Below are positions 1-8,961 of a stretch of DNA of 64,000 nt, piece by piece. The position numbers and the translations under genes are program-made. The DNA comes from Rhodocytophaga aerolata. GTDB taxonomy: Bacteria; Bacteroidota; Bacteroidia; Cytophagales; 172606-1. Location: the NCBI RefSeq assembly GCF_030503435.1, contig NZ_JAUKPO010000028.1, positions 1 to 64,000 on the forward strand, given 5' to 3'. Position 1 is the stretch's first letter. Every line of letters starts with the position of its first letter. The notes under the pieces are model-generated. The model worked only from the letters and a program-made list of their open reading frames with translations, was not told the DNA's origin and did not search any database.

Positions 1-474
1 CAGCTACTTGTAAAGCTACCTTGGCCTGCCAAGCTCTTTTGGAAAGAATGCTAGGTAAAGAATCAGTTAAACTCACATGAGCATAGCAGTCATTGTAGTT
101 AAGTTTTCCATCATCCCTTTAGCTATTATCTCAAACTGCCAATATAGGTCGTTACACGTAGGCTTGATAAGAAGGCAAATTTCTAGTCTCTAAAAGCCGG
201 TGAATAATTATTGCTCATGCGTTGACGATGCAGGCAACTCTGTGTATCATAGCAGTGGCAGATATAGTCATAGAGTTGGATAAGGTGTAGTAATAGCATT
301 CTACAAAGTTATCCTATTTACTATACTGCCTTTTCTACCCTTGATTCACATTAGTAGCTATATTCATCTATTTTTTTAGCAGTTGGTCGACATAATTTCT
401 CAAGGTTGGTGTTTTTTTGTTCTTTTATAGAAAGAATATGGGTAGTGCCGATCGTAAAATTATACTCACTACAG
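1..474. other. Gene-poor left edge of the window
   Basis: No complete gene is visible before the histidine kinase. On the minus strand, roughly positions 1-115 read as an open frame running off the left edge (it contains LNYNDCYAHVSLTDSLPSIL), preceded by a stop and with no ATG. It could be the decayed start of a gene or transposase fragment. I do not recognise it. The rest (120-474) should hold the promoter of the lytS-type gene, but I see no clear consensus. Confidence 0.3.
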
Positions 475-1536
475 ATGGATTTTCTTGATAAAACCCTTAG
501 GCTTCCATTTTCTAATCGCAGCGTTTCACTAAAATACGCTTTGATCCATGGTGCTTATTGGCTGCTAATTACCGGCTTTTTTATTTATGAAAAGAAGTAC
601 CTCATACAGAAAGCGAATTTACCCTATTTTGTCGCCTGTGTGACCGGCCGCATTGGGCTCCTTATCGGGATCGCCTACCTGAACCTGCAGTATTTTTTAC
701 CCAACTATCTGTTAAAAAAGCGCTATGTGGCCTATTTTACAGTAGTTATCCTTTCTGTGATAGGGTATTTACTAATTCAAAGCCTGTTTGATTATTATCT
801 CTATGGCTATGTGGTGGGTCCGCTGCGCGACAGCCGTTTACCAGGGAGCTTATCCTACAATTTTTTTAGCACCTTATGGTATCTTGGGTTAATGCTTGCT
901 CTTAAATTAAGCATGGACTGGTATGAGCAGCAGCGTATTATTCAGAAAATCACGGTTGAAAAACTGCATGCAGAGGTGGATTTTCTTCGCGCCCAAATAA
1001 ATCCGCATTTCTTATTCAACATACTCAATAACTTGTATGCGCTCACACTTAAAAAATCTGAACTCGCCCCTGATGTCGTTCTCAAGCTATCTGACATGAT
1101 GGAATATATGTTGTATGATAGTACAGGTGAAAGGGTGCTGCTGGAGAAGGAAGTTAGTTACCTGAAGAACTACTTTGAACTAGAGCAACTCCGGTCAAGT
1201 GGCGGATCAAGGATTACTTTACATGTCACGGATGCTTTTAATGGACAGAAAATCGCCCCGCTGTTATTACTGCCCCTGGTAGAAAATGCTTCTAAACACG
1301 GGCTTAGCATTCATAGTGAGAACGGCTGGCTAAGGGTGAATATTGGGTTGCATCAATCCACACTAACGGTTATTGTCGAAAATGCGAAACCACCTGAAAG
1401 TAGCAGTAAAAATAAAGGAGGGATAGGGCTAGGTAATTTACGAAAGCGTCTGGAACTACTCTATCCGTTGAGGCACAAGTTGGAGCTGGAAGATAAAAAA
1501 GATAGCTTTCTGGCCAAGCTGGTAATTGAACTCTAG
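475..1536 (+). CDS. LytS/YehU-family sensor histidine kinase
   Basis: This is a membrane sensor kinase of the LytS/His_kinase (PF06580) type that should phosphorylate the LytTR regulator encoded 24 bp downstream. I chose the ATG at 475; the longer frame from 406 uses TTG and adds an unlikely N-terminus. The first half carries about four hydrophobic segments (for example around ALIHGAYWLLITGFFIYE and YFTVVILSVIGYLLIQ). After it comes the family phospho-acceptor region with LRAQINPHFLFNILNN, where His is the predicted phosphorylation site. A C-terminal HATPase segment follows, with PLVENASKHG and the glycine-rich GGIGLGNLRKRL. The signal sensed cannot be told from the sequence. It forms a two-gene unit with the next gene. 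Confidence 0.9.
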   Translation: MDFLDKTLRLPFSNRSVSLKYALIHGAYWLLITGFFIYEKKYLIQKANLPYFVACVTGRIGLLIGIAYLNLQYFLPNYLLKKRYVAYFTVVILSVIGYLLIQSLFDYYLYGYVVGPLRDSRLPGSLSYNFFSTLWYLGLMLALKLSMDWYEQQRIIQKITVEKLHAEVDFLRAQINPHFLFNILNNLYALTLKKSELAPDVVLKLSDMMEYMLYDSTGERVLLEKEVSYLKNYFELEQLRSSGGSRITLHVTDAFNGQKIAPLLLLPLVENASKHGLSIHSENGWLRVNIGLHQSTLTVIVENAKPPESSSKNKGGIGLGNLRKRLELLYPLRHKLELEDKKDSFLAKLVIEL

Positions 1537-1560
1537 TAAACAAAATCGAAATAAAATGGT

Positions 1561-2268
1561 ATGCTACAGGTGGTGATTGTGGATGATGAACCCCTTGCTC
1601 TGGAAGTATTGGAGGGCTACTTAAAAAAAATGGAGCATATACAGTCCGTAACCTTGTTTAGCAAGGCTAGGGATGCTTTAGCGTATTTGCAAAACCAAAA
1701 AGCAGACATATTGTTCCTGGATATTGAAATGCCCGAAATGACCGGGATTGAGTTCCTGGAAAAGCTAACCGATCCGCCTCTTACGATTTTTACAACTGCC
1801 TACCGTACGTATGCTTTTGAGGGATTTGAGCTAGGGGTCATTGATTTTTTATTAAAGCCAATCTCTTATGGGAGGTTTTCAGCAGCCATTGTTAAGGCTA
1901 TCGACTTTCTTTCGTTGAAGATACAAGGCACACAGGTAGATTCGGGTGAACTTATGCCTGACTTTATATTTGTAAAGAGTGGGGTAAAACGGATTAAACT
2001 TCACTTTAATGAGGTGAGCCATATCCAGGGATTAAAGGACTATGCAATTATCCATACAGCAAAAGAAAAGATTGTTATTAAAGGGTCTATCAAGATGGTG
2101 CAGGAAATGTTTCCATCCTCCCTTTTTGTCAGGGTACATAAGTCGTTTCTGGTAGTAAAGAAAGCAATTAACCGCATTGAGCGTAATAGAATTATTATTG
2201 GCTGCTATCAAATTCCAATCGGAAGAAATTATCGGGAAGAGGTTGAGAAAAGTATAAGAATGAATTAA
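1561..2268 (+). CDS. LytTR-type response regulator
   Basis: This is a DNA-binding response regulator with an N-terminal receiver domain (about residues 1-120) and a C-terminal LytTR domain (about 135-232). The receiver has the acidic pair in VVIVDDEP, the phospho-acceptor Asp at about residue 54 in LFLDIEMP, the TTAY switch position and the LLKP lysine. The LytTR part shows the family pattern FIFVKSGVKRIKL, IQGLKDYAIIHT and FVRVHKSFLV. It is the partner of the upstream LytS-like kinase, with which it is probably co-transcribed. Genes under its control cannot be inferred. Length is normal for the family. Confidence 0.92.
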   Translation: MLQVVIVDDEPLALEVLEGYLKKMEHIQSVTLFSKARDALAYLQNQKADILFLDIEMPEMTGIEFLEKLTDPPLTIFTTAYRTYAFEGFELGVIDFLLKPISYGRFSAAIVKAIDFLSLKIQGTQVDSGELMPDFIFVKSGVKRIKLHFNEVSHIQGLKDYAIIHTAKEKIVIKGSIKMVQEMFPSSLFVRVHKSFLVVKKAINRIERNRIIIGCYQIPIGRNYREEVEKSIRMN

Positions 2269-2465
2269 TTTACAGCGGCTTGCAATTAACAATAATATAC
2301 ATTCATAAACCACTATTGTCCGGAGCCCCATTTTCGGATTGATGCTAGAAAGAAAATTATGGAAGGCGCCCAAACTTAGTAGTTCCTCCGACAGAAAGTT
2401 ACGTAACTACCACATTAAACTTATTCTCCATATACGTATTGTCCAAAGCTCAAGGGATAAGCAGA

Positions 2466-3656
2466 CTATTGCTCTGGACTTGGTTCTTTGGATTTAAATA
2501 CGCGTTTGCTGCCTTCATACATCTCATAACAGACAAAACGACATTCCAATGGACCATTAAAAACAATGATCTTGCGTGAGGCACGTAAGCCTACATGCTT
2601 AAAAGCATCCATATTAGAACTTATTATCCAGCCTTTATAGCCTTGGTATTTTTTCTTAAAGGTATCGCCAATACTTTGGTAGAGGCTATTGATGTCTTCA
2701 TCCAGATGCATACGTTCTCCATACGGGGGATTCATAATCAGGATTCCGGGAGCAGCAGGTGGGTCAAACGCTTGAAATGAAGTATTGTGAATCGTAATTA
2801 TCTCTTCCAGGTTAGCTAATTTAATGTTTTCCCTGGCTTTTCTTGCTACATTCCTTGAAATTTCAACCCCTGTCAGTTCAATTCCTTTGTCACTAATTTT
2901 GCTGATGGAGGCTTCGTAAATCCGATCCCACAAATCCGGCTCATAGTCTTTCCACCGCTGGAATCCATATTCTTGCCGGTAATAACCTGGAGGAATATGG
3001 CAGGCAATTAAGGCCGCCTCAATGAGAATGGTAGCTGACCCACACATGGGATCAATAAAGGTTGATTGCTTATCCCATCCGCTGAGTAAAACCAATCCGG
3101 CAGCCAGCACTTCATTGATGGGGGCCAGATTGGTTTGCTTGCGGTAGCCTCTTTTGTGTAAGGATTCTCCAGAAGAATCTAAAGAAACGGTACACTGATC
3201 ATTTTTAATATGCAGATTTATCCGCAACGTGGGACTTTGCAGATCCACTGAAGGGCGTACCCCAAAAGCCTCCCGGAACTGATCTACAATAGCATCTTTT
3301 GCTTTCTGGGAAAGAAACTGCGAATGCTTGAAAAGGTCCGAACTCAGTACACAATCAATAGCCAATGTATCACTTACATCTATGTATTGCGCCCAGTTAA
3401 TGGTCCGGATTTGGGTATACAATTGTTGCTCATTTTTTATTAGAAAATGCTTAATTGGCTTCAATATCCGCAAAGCCGTCCGCAGGTTTAGATTAGCTTT
3501 GTACATGAAACCTTTATCGCCTACGAAGCTTACCGCCCGGTTATGCTTTTCAATTTCTTTGGCACCTAAACTCAACAACTCCTCGGCTAAGATATCTTCC
3601 AAACCGGAAATGGTCTTGGCTACCATCGTAAACTCCTGTTTTCTTGCTTGTGCCAT
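2466..3656 (-). CDS. THUMP-domain class I SAM-dependent RNA methyltransferase (RlmL N-terminal/YpsC type)
   Basis: This predicted N2-guanine RNA methyltransferase resembles the RlmL N-terminal half and Bacillus YpsC, which act on 23S rRNA. An N-terminal THUMP region (about residues 50-160) should bind RNA. The catalytic Rossmann domain has the SAM-binding stretch DPMCGSATILIEAAL (about 203-217) and the amino-methyltransferase motif NPPYGERM (about 307-314), the N/DPPY signature of exocyclic-amine methylation. At 396 aa it is a stand-alone version without the second methyltransferase half of E. coli RlmL. The start is ATG at 3656; a second ATG ten codons later is possible. It converges with the LytTR gene and shows no operon link. 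The exact target nucleotide is inferred from family only. Confidence 0.88.
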   Translation of the reverse strand: MAQARKQEFTMVAKTISGLEDILAEELLSLGAKEIEKHNRAVSFVGDKGFMYKANLNLRTALRILKPIKHFLIKNEQQLYTQIRTINWAQYIDVSDTLAIDCVLSSDLFKHSQFLSQKAKDAIVDQFREAFGVRPSVDLQSPTLRINLHIKNDQCTVSLDSSGESLHKRGYRKQTNLAPINEVLAAGLVLLSGWDKQSTFIDPMCGSATILIEAALIACHIPPGYYRQEYGFQRWKDYEPDLWDRIYEASISKISDKGIELTGVEISRNVARKARENIKLANLEEIITIHNTSFQAFDPPAAPGILIMNPPYGERMHLDEDINSLYQSIGDTFKKKYQGYKGWIISSNMDAFKHVGLRASRKIIVFNGPLECRFVCYEMYEGSKRVFKSKEPSPEQ

Positions 3657-3721
3657 ATACCTTTTAATCGGGTCTATTACTTAAATTGTTTACAGGGTTG
3701 AAGATAGGTTATCTAGTAGAA

Positions 3722-4355
3722 TTATAGCTGCCCGAACACATATTTATCTGAGAGAGGGCAGAAAATGAACGCTAGAAAAACGTTTGCTAATCACATTCCG
3801 CCGGCGGCAAGCCTGGGTGTTTATTTACACCGGGATTTTTCTGCACAAGTCACTGGACAGAAATGGGTATCAGATCTGACTTATATCAGAACCGGTGAGG
3901 GATGGCTATATTTGACAACTATTTTGGATTTAGCTGATAGAAAAGTAGTTGGATGGACCTTAAGTGAGAAGATGAAAGCGATTAACACTACACTAGCGGC
4001 CTGGAGGATGGCTATCAAAAACAGGCCGATAACTCAGAAATTACTATTCCATTCTGATAGAGGGGTGCAATATGCCTGTACAGATTTCAAAGAGCAACTA
4101 AAGAGATTTCCTGTATTGCAAAGCATGAGCAGAAAAGGCAACTGCTGGGATAATCCAGTAGCCGAGAGCTTCTTTAAAACGCTGAAGACAGCATTGGTTT
4201 ACCATGAAGATTTTCAAACCAGGCAGCAAGCCAAATTAGCTATTTTTGAGTATATCGAAGGCTGGTACAACCGTAAAAGAAGGCATAGTGCACTGGGCAA
4301 CAGAAGTCCACAACAGTATCAGCCTTATCTTGAACAGGAAAGAATTGCTGCCTGA
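3722..4355 (+). pseudogene. IS3-family transposase (OrfB) 3' fragment
   Basis: This is the C-terminal two thirds of an IS3-family OrfB with the rve/DDE integrase core. The first Asp is in QKWVSDLTYI, the second in LLFHSDRGVQYA, and the Glu in NPVAESFFKTLK. The tail WYNRKRRHSALGNRSP is diagnostic. The open frame starts with an ATG at 3765, but that is the middle of the normal protein. The N-terminal helix-turn-helix part and OrfA are missing, and upstream codons still read in frame back to about 3722. It is a truncated, non-autonomous remnant. The right end of the element probably lies near 4370-4400. All three catalytic residues survive, so the fragment is young or only recently truncated. 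Confidence 0.85.
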
Positions 4356-4402
4356 AAAATTCCTCTAGTAACCTGTTGCAACTCCATCCGATGTATCGAC
4401 AG

Positions 4403-5112
4403 CTATGGTAGATAAATAATATAGGCGGCCAGGCTTTGATGAGTGGTATTGTTTCTTCCTTTTTTGATTGGCTTAACTTGCCTTGCTAGAGCAATGAAAG
4501 GAGATTGTAAGTCTGAAAAATCAGCAGGAAAAATTAGTGTAGCTTCTCCCTTGAGCAGTTGCCAGGCTAATATAGCTTTTCGCTTAAATGTATCTAGTGA
4601 AGCATTGGCTTCAACAAAAGCAGCATCTACCATTGAGCGTATATACTCAAATTGCGTATGACCACTGAGCATCCCTGATTCCACACATTGAGCGAGGATG
4701 GCTTGAAAGCAAGCTTCAAGCACAGCAGTCGGCAATCGTTTGCATGTTCTGGATAGAGTGCTATGGCGGATCTCAAGATGGACCCAAGATGAAATCTTAT
4801 TTCAGGTCCAAATCTTGATTTTAGGTCCAGGCAGGCGTTCCCAAGATTATAGTCTAAAAAGTGCAGTATATCTACTCGCAACTGACTCTTTTCAATAAGC
4901 GCCCGCTTAGAACAAATATTTTAAAAATGTGCTACAAGCTGAAGCTTGAAAAATATCACAGGATCTATTGACTTCTGTCCACACTTTCCATAGTAAGGTT
5001 TGACAATAGCATAAAGGAAGCTTAAATCTAACAACTGCTTTAGGCGCAGGTAGATATTATCCTTTGGGATAAATCCTTCTATTACTTCTGAAAGGCATTT
5101 TTTGTTGGACAC
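4403..5112 (-). pseudogene. Degenerate IS1182-type transposase remnant
   Basis: Three broken reading pieces on the minus strand line up in order as one transposase of the IS1182 type (N-terminal DUF772-like domain). The first (from 5112) reads IPKDNIYLRLKQLLDLSFLY then GQKSIDPVIFFKLQLV. The second contains LRVDILHFLDYNLG. The third, down to 4403, contains GHTQFEYIRSMVDAAFVEAN followed by an unrelated-looking tail. Frameshifts and stops separate the pieces, and the catalytic C-terminal half is missing or unrecognisable. The element is dead. It abuts the IS3 remnant, so this locus has taken repeated insertions. Confidence 0.75.
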
Positions 5113-5625
5113 TTCTCTTTTTCCTACTATTCATCAATTTAGCATTCAAAAGCTAAAATTGAAAGCAATAATTGTGAAACAGCCATGCCCGTTATGCATT
5201 ACAAACTTATATTTTCCGTTAGCTGATTAGCCATTTTTATCAGACTACCTATATAAAACACTATCTAAGTTTGGGCAAAAGGTCAAGAGAATTAACTTTT
5301 CCCGTATACTTATTCTACATATAGAAACTAAATTCATTTTATATACATAAATGTCATCTTTGTAAGATAACTCCTCGTTTTTTTATACTGACCTATAGAA
5401 GCTAGTGTATATTGCCTTGCGTTTTTCTCCCATTGATCTATTCAATTCAAGAATTGATTTGCCGGGAGTACTTTCGTTTTTTAGCTCATTGTATTTTTTC
5501 ATATCAGTCCTGTAAGTCTTTCAGTTAATCAAGATGCCATCACACCCTGTTACTTGGTATTGCCAGCACAAACTAGCCGAGCATGACTGTAGTGTCTCTT
5601 TGAGAATGTTTAACTATCCGTTACT
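5113..5625. other. AT-rich intergenic region
   Basis: About 510 bp without a supportable gene lie between the dead transposase and the exported protein gene. The sequence is AT-rich and presumably holds the promoter of the downstream two-gene unit. I see no convincing hairpin or repeat in it. Confidence 0.4.
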
Positions 5626-6324
5626 GTGAAGAAGATTTATTTACTTTTACTCTCATCCTTTCTGTTTCTGCAAGTGCAGGCTCAAGAAAGTAATTCTACT
5701 TTTACCCTCGGGATCGGTCAGGATAGTTATTTTGGATTTTATGTCTCAGGCAATGGCACCCATTCGTTATCTGATAAAACCAGCTTGACTTTTTATGCCA
5801 ATTATTGGGCTAATCCTGCCTTTGGCAATGCGGTAACTGGAACAGATTTCTGGACTGAAGTTGGCGCAGGAGTAAATTTCACTTTATTTCAAGAAAGATT
5901 AAGCATCAATCCTTCCCTAGGCTTCACTTATGGCAAAGTGCTTTCAGGAGGGCAAAAAGGCGTTTTAGGAGATGGTATTGTACCTGCACTTTTTGGTTCT
6001 TTTGCTAATACCTACACAGAGACTACTTTTGGCGCCGTATGGTTTAAAGCTTTACGGACGGAGGGTCCTACGACTGTGGATTATTGCTGGATATGGTTTT
6101 CACCAGGCTATAAATTTACCAGTAAAATTACTGCAGGAGCCCTTGTTGAAGACTTCTATCTTTCAAGAATGAGCGGCGCTAAAGCAACTAATCTTTATTT
6201 GTGGCTAGGTCCCTTTGTCCAGTACACTTTCCCTAAAGGAGCTTTCTTAAAAGCAGCTGCCGGCTTTGATGCCATCAATGATGGTTTTATTAAAGTGAAT
6301 ATAGGCATTCCTTTATCTAAATAA
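5626..6324 (+). CDS. Exported beta-rich protein, possibly a small outer-membrane barrel
   Basis: This 232-aa protein begins with a clear type I signal peptide, MKKIYLLLLSSFLFLQVQA, cut before QESN. The mature part is rich in alternating aromatic and polar stretches and glycines (for example FTLGIGQDSYFGFYVSG, LYLWLGPFVQYTFPKG) and ends GFIKVNIGIPLSK. That pattern suggests a small beta-barrel or a beta-sandwich in the outer membrane. The start codon is GTG at 5626, set by the signal peptide; no ATG lies nearby in frame. It sits 28 bp before the sensor gene, so the two are probably co-transcribed. I do not recognise a named function. Confidence 0.7.
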   Translation: MKKIYLLLLSSFLFLQVQAQESNSTFTLGIGQDSYFGFYVSGNGTHSLSDKTSLTFYANYWANPAFGNAVTGTDFWTEVGAGVNFTLFQERLSINPSLGFTYGKVLSGGQKGVLGDGIVPALFGSFANTYTETTFGAVWFKALRTEGPTTVDYCWIWFSPGYKFTSKITAGALVEDFYLSRMSGAKATNLYLWLGPFVQYTFPKGAFLKAAAGFDAINDGFIKVNIGIPLSK

Positions 6325-6352
6325 ACTATTCTTTACTATAATTTTACTTGTC

Positions 6353-8710
6353 ATGCAACTGAGTAGCAGATATAATACTATTAGTTTTAAGGTAACACTG
6401 ATCGTAGCAGTAGCCACTTTTGTTCTTGTAGCTATGCTTTTTAGCTATTCTATCATTCAAATCAGAAAAAATGCAGTAGCTAGCGCTAAAGAAAATGCCA
6501 TGGCGATGGCTAGGGATTATTCAGGCAGGTTAAAAGCCACTATTGAGACCCCCTTATCTAGCAGCCGCAGCTTATCCAATTCCTTGCTTGCTATAAAAGA
6601 TGAAGAGCTGCAAAGTAGCCTTACCAGAGATGACGTAAATGGTATGCTTAAAAACTACCTGCAAAGCCACACCTCCTTGTTAGGCACCTATACCTTATGG
6701 GAGCCTAATGCCTTTGACGGAAAAGATAGCCTTTATATAAATTCGTTAGGCCATGATCATACAGGAAGATTTATTCCCTATTGGGTAAGGGTGAATGGAA
6801 AGATAAGCCTGGAACCTTTAGTAGATTATGAGACAGCAGGCACAGGAAATTATTATCTGATCCCTAAAAAGACAGCCCAAGAATCGGTACTAGACCCCTA
6901 TATATATCCTATCGGGGGAAAACAAGTGCTGATGATGTCTGTAGTTGTACCTATCATCAAAAATGGCCAGTTTCTTGGAATAACCGGCTCGGATATCAGC
7001 ATTGATTGGATACAAGATATGGTAGATGCCGACCAGAAGCAGATTTTCGGTGGGCTAGGGCAGCTATATGTATTATCTACTAACGGTACTATTGCCGCAG
7101 CTACCGGAAAAAGACAATTACTCGGTAAAAAAGTGGAAGCTGCACTTCCTCATTTACAGAATCTGCAGAGCCAACCTTCTATGGTAAGCAACGATACCTT
7201 ACGCGTCTATGCACCTATCAATTTCGGCCATTCTACTGCTACCTGGCAAGTGTGTATCAGTGTACCCTTAGCAGAGCTCACCAAGCACGCACAAGCCCAA
7301 ATGGTGAACTTGATATGGTTAAGTATAACTTTCCTGGCCGGGTTCATCGTTTTTGTTATTTGGTTGTTAAAAAAACAACTAAATCCAATCTACCAGATTT
7401 CCTCCATTGCCATGGAAGTGGCACAAGGCAATCTGGCTATTACCGAAGTACAAGCCAATAACAGGGAAATAGAGGAATTAAATGCAGCTTTTTTCAAGGT
7501 TGTCGAATCGCAACGAGAGATAACGGGGGTATGCACAGCCATTGCACGTGGTGACTTCTCTAAAAGAGCTGTAGTGAAAAGTGAAAAAGATGAACTCTCT
7601 AAAGCAGTCAATCAGATGATTGATAACTTGAAAACGTCCGCAGAAGAAGATGCAAAACGCAGCTGGGCTAATGAAGGCCTAGCTAAGTTTGGCGAGATAT
7701 TACGGTCAGATAAAGAGTTAAACCTGCTAGCAGAAAGTGTTCTGGCAAACCTGGTTAAATACACCGGAGCCAATCAAGGAGCCTTCTTTTTAGTGAATGA
7801 GTCAGCCTCTAAGCAGGTACAGCTGGAAATGATTGCTTGCTATGCATACAACCGCAAAAAATTTATTTCTAAAAAAATAGAAGTAGGCGAAGGGTTAGTA
7901 GGGCAATGTTACCTTGAAAAGGACTCTATTTATCTTACCGACATTCCCCAAAACTATGTACAAATTACTAGTGGCCTTGGAGAGGCTACACCGAGTAGTG
8001 TACTATTAGTCCCTTTGTTGAATAATGGACAAATGGAAGGCGTTATTGAGCTAGCTTCTTTCAAACCATTCAAAGATTACGAGATTGCTTTCATCAAAAA
8101 AATAGCAGAAAGTATAGCTTCCACTATTTCTACAGTAAGAGTAAATGAGCAGACAAAGACTTTATTAGAAAAATCTCAGCAACAGGCCGAAGAACTTCGG
8201 GCACAGGAAGAAGAAATGCGCCAGAATATGGAGGAGTTAAATGCTACCCAAGAAGAAATGACTCGGAAGCAAATAGAATTAGGTGGGCAGATTGCCGCAC
8301 TTAATAACGCGGCTATTGTTTCCGAGGTTGATTTGCGCGGGAATATTATCTTTGCTAATGATGAGTTTTGCCGCTTAGCTAAATATACCCGGGAAGAGTT
8401 AATCGGTAAAAAGCAAAGTATCGTACGTCATCCGGATATGCCAGCAGCACTGTTTGATGACCTATGGGCTACTATAGTGAAAGGCAAAGTGTGGAAAGGG
8501 GAAGTGAAGAACCGGGCTAAAGATGGTTCTTATTACTGGGTAGATGCCACAATCACCCCTGTGCTAGGTGAAAATGGAAGGCCGATCAAATACATTGGCG
8601 TTCGTTATGATATTACTTCAAAAAAAGAGCAGGAAGAAAGAATTACATTTGCCATCAAAGAAGCGCAAGAGAAAGCTGGACTTACAACAGAAAAGTGGAC
8701 AAAAAGTTAA
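6353..8710 (+). CDS. Cache-HAMP-GAF-PAS membrane sensor protein without an output domain
   Basis: The order is: a transmembrane helix (about residues 13-34); a periplasmic double-Cache-like sensor region (about 40-320, with LWEPNAFDGKDS and VVVPIIKNGQFLGITGSDIS); a second helix (about 320-340); HAMP-type linkers (about 340-440); a GAF domain (about 460-590); a glutamate-rich coiled coil (about 600-645, AQEEEMRQNMEELNATQEEM); and a PAS/PAC domain (about 648-765, with GNIIFANDEFCRLAKY and GVRYDIT). No histidine kinase, cyclase or methyl-accepting domain follows. Coiled coil starts again after the PAS, then the frame ends abruptly in GLTTEKWTKS within sequence resembling an IS end, so the true C-terminus has probably been lost. 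It may be a signalling scaffold or a broken kinase partner. Confidence 0.8.
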   Translation: MQLSSRYNTISFKVTLIVAVATFVLVAMLFSYSIIQIRKNAVASAKENAMAMARDYSGRLKATIETPLSSSRSLSNSLLAIKDEELQSSLTRDDVNGMLKNYLQSHTSLLGTYTLWEPNAFDGKDSLYINSLGHDHTGRFIPYWVRVNGKISLEPLVDYETAGTGNYYLIPKKTAQESVLDPYIYPIGGKQVLMMSVVVPIIKNGQFLGITGSDISIDWIQDMVDADQKQIFGGLGQLYVLSTNGTIAAATGKRQLLGKKVEAALPHLQNLQSQPSMVSNDTLRVYAPINFGHSTATWQVCISVPLAELTKHAQAQMVNLIWLSITFLAGFIVFVIWLLKKQLNPIYQISSIAMEVAQGNLAITEVQANNREIEELNAAFFKVVESQREITGVCTAIARGDFSKRAVVKSEKDELSKAVNQMIDNLKTSAEEDAKRSWANEGLAKFGEILRSDKELNLLAESVLANLVKYTGANQGAFFLVNESASKQVQLEMIACYAYNRKKFISKKIEVGEGLVGQCYLEKDSIYLTDIPQNYVQITSGLGEATPSSVLLVPLLNNGQMEGVIELASFKPFKDYEIAFIKKIAESIASTISTVRVNEQTKTLLEKSQQQAEELRAQEEEMRQNMEELNATQEEMTRKQIELGGQIAALNNAAIVSEVDLRGNIIFANDEFCRLAKYTREELIGKKQSIVRHPDMPAALFDDLWATIVKGKVWKGEVKNRAKDGSYYWVDATITPVLGENGRPIKYIGVRYDITSKKEQEERITFAIKEAQEKAGLTTEKWTKS

Positions 8711-8763
8711 GCTGCTAAAAATTTAAGATTTAATAATTCTTTCATCTGTGTTGGTGTATGATA
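8681..8763 (-). mobile_element. Possible IS3-type remnant at the end of the sensor gene
   Basis: Read on the minus strand, 8709-8763 gives YHTPTQMKELLNLKFLAA and a stop. This looks like the last residues of an IS3-family OrfB, where 'TP' plus a leucine-rich tail is common. Immediately beyond that stop the sequence enters the sensor gene around 8681. This fits an element end inserted in the sensor gene, with the rest of the element deleted. The match is short and made by eye. Confidence 0.35.
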
Positions 8764-8889
8764 AGTAGCAAATAAGTATAAAAGAAATAGTAAGAAAAGT
8801 AAGCTTATCAATACACACGTAAATGTTTGAGGGTAGAAAATGGGGGAAATAATTTAACTATTTCTCTTATGACCACAAGCCGCTTTTTG

Positions 8890-8961
8890 GGATATGTAAA
8901 ATGAACTGCGCCTGATCATTTTACATATCCGAGTATGATAGATGTTAGGCGCAGTTCATTT
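8890..8961. repeat. Two overlapping perfect inverted repeats, mutually exclusive hairpins
   Basis: Segment 8890-8904 is an exact reverse complement of 8916-8930 (15 bp, 11-nt loop). Segment 8899-8913 is an exact reverse complement of 8947-8961 (15 bp). The two left arms overlap, so only one hairpin can form at a time. The structure covers the stop codon of the amidohydrolase and lies at the 3' end of the five-gene minus-strand operon. It lacks a U-run after the stem, so it may act in RNA 3'-end processing or stability rather than as a simple intrinsic terminator. Confidence 0.75.
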
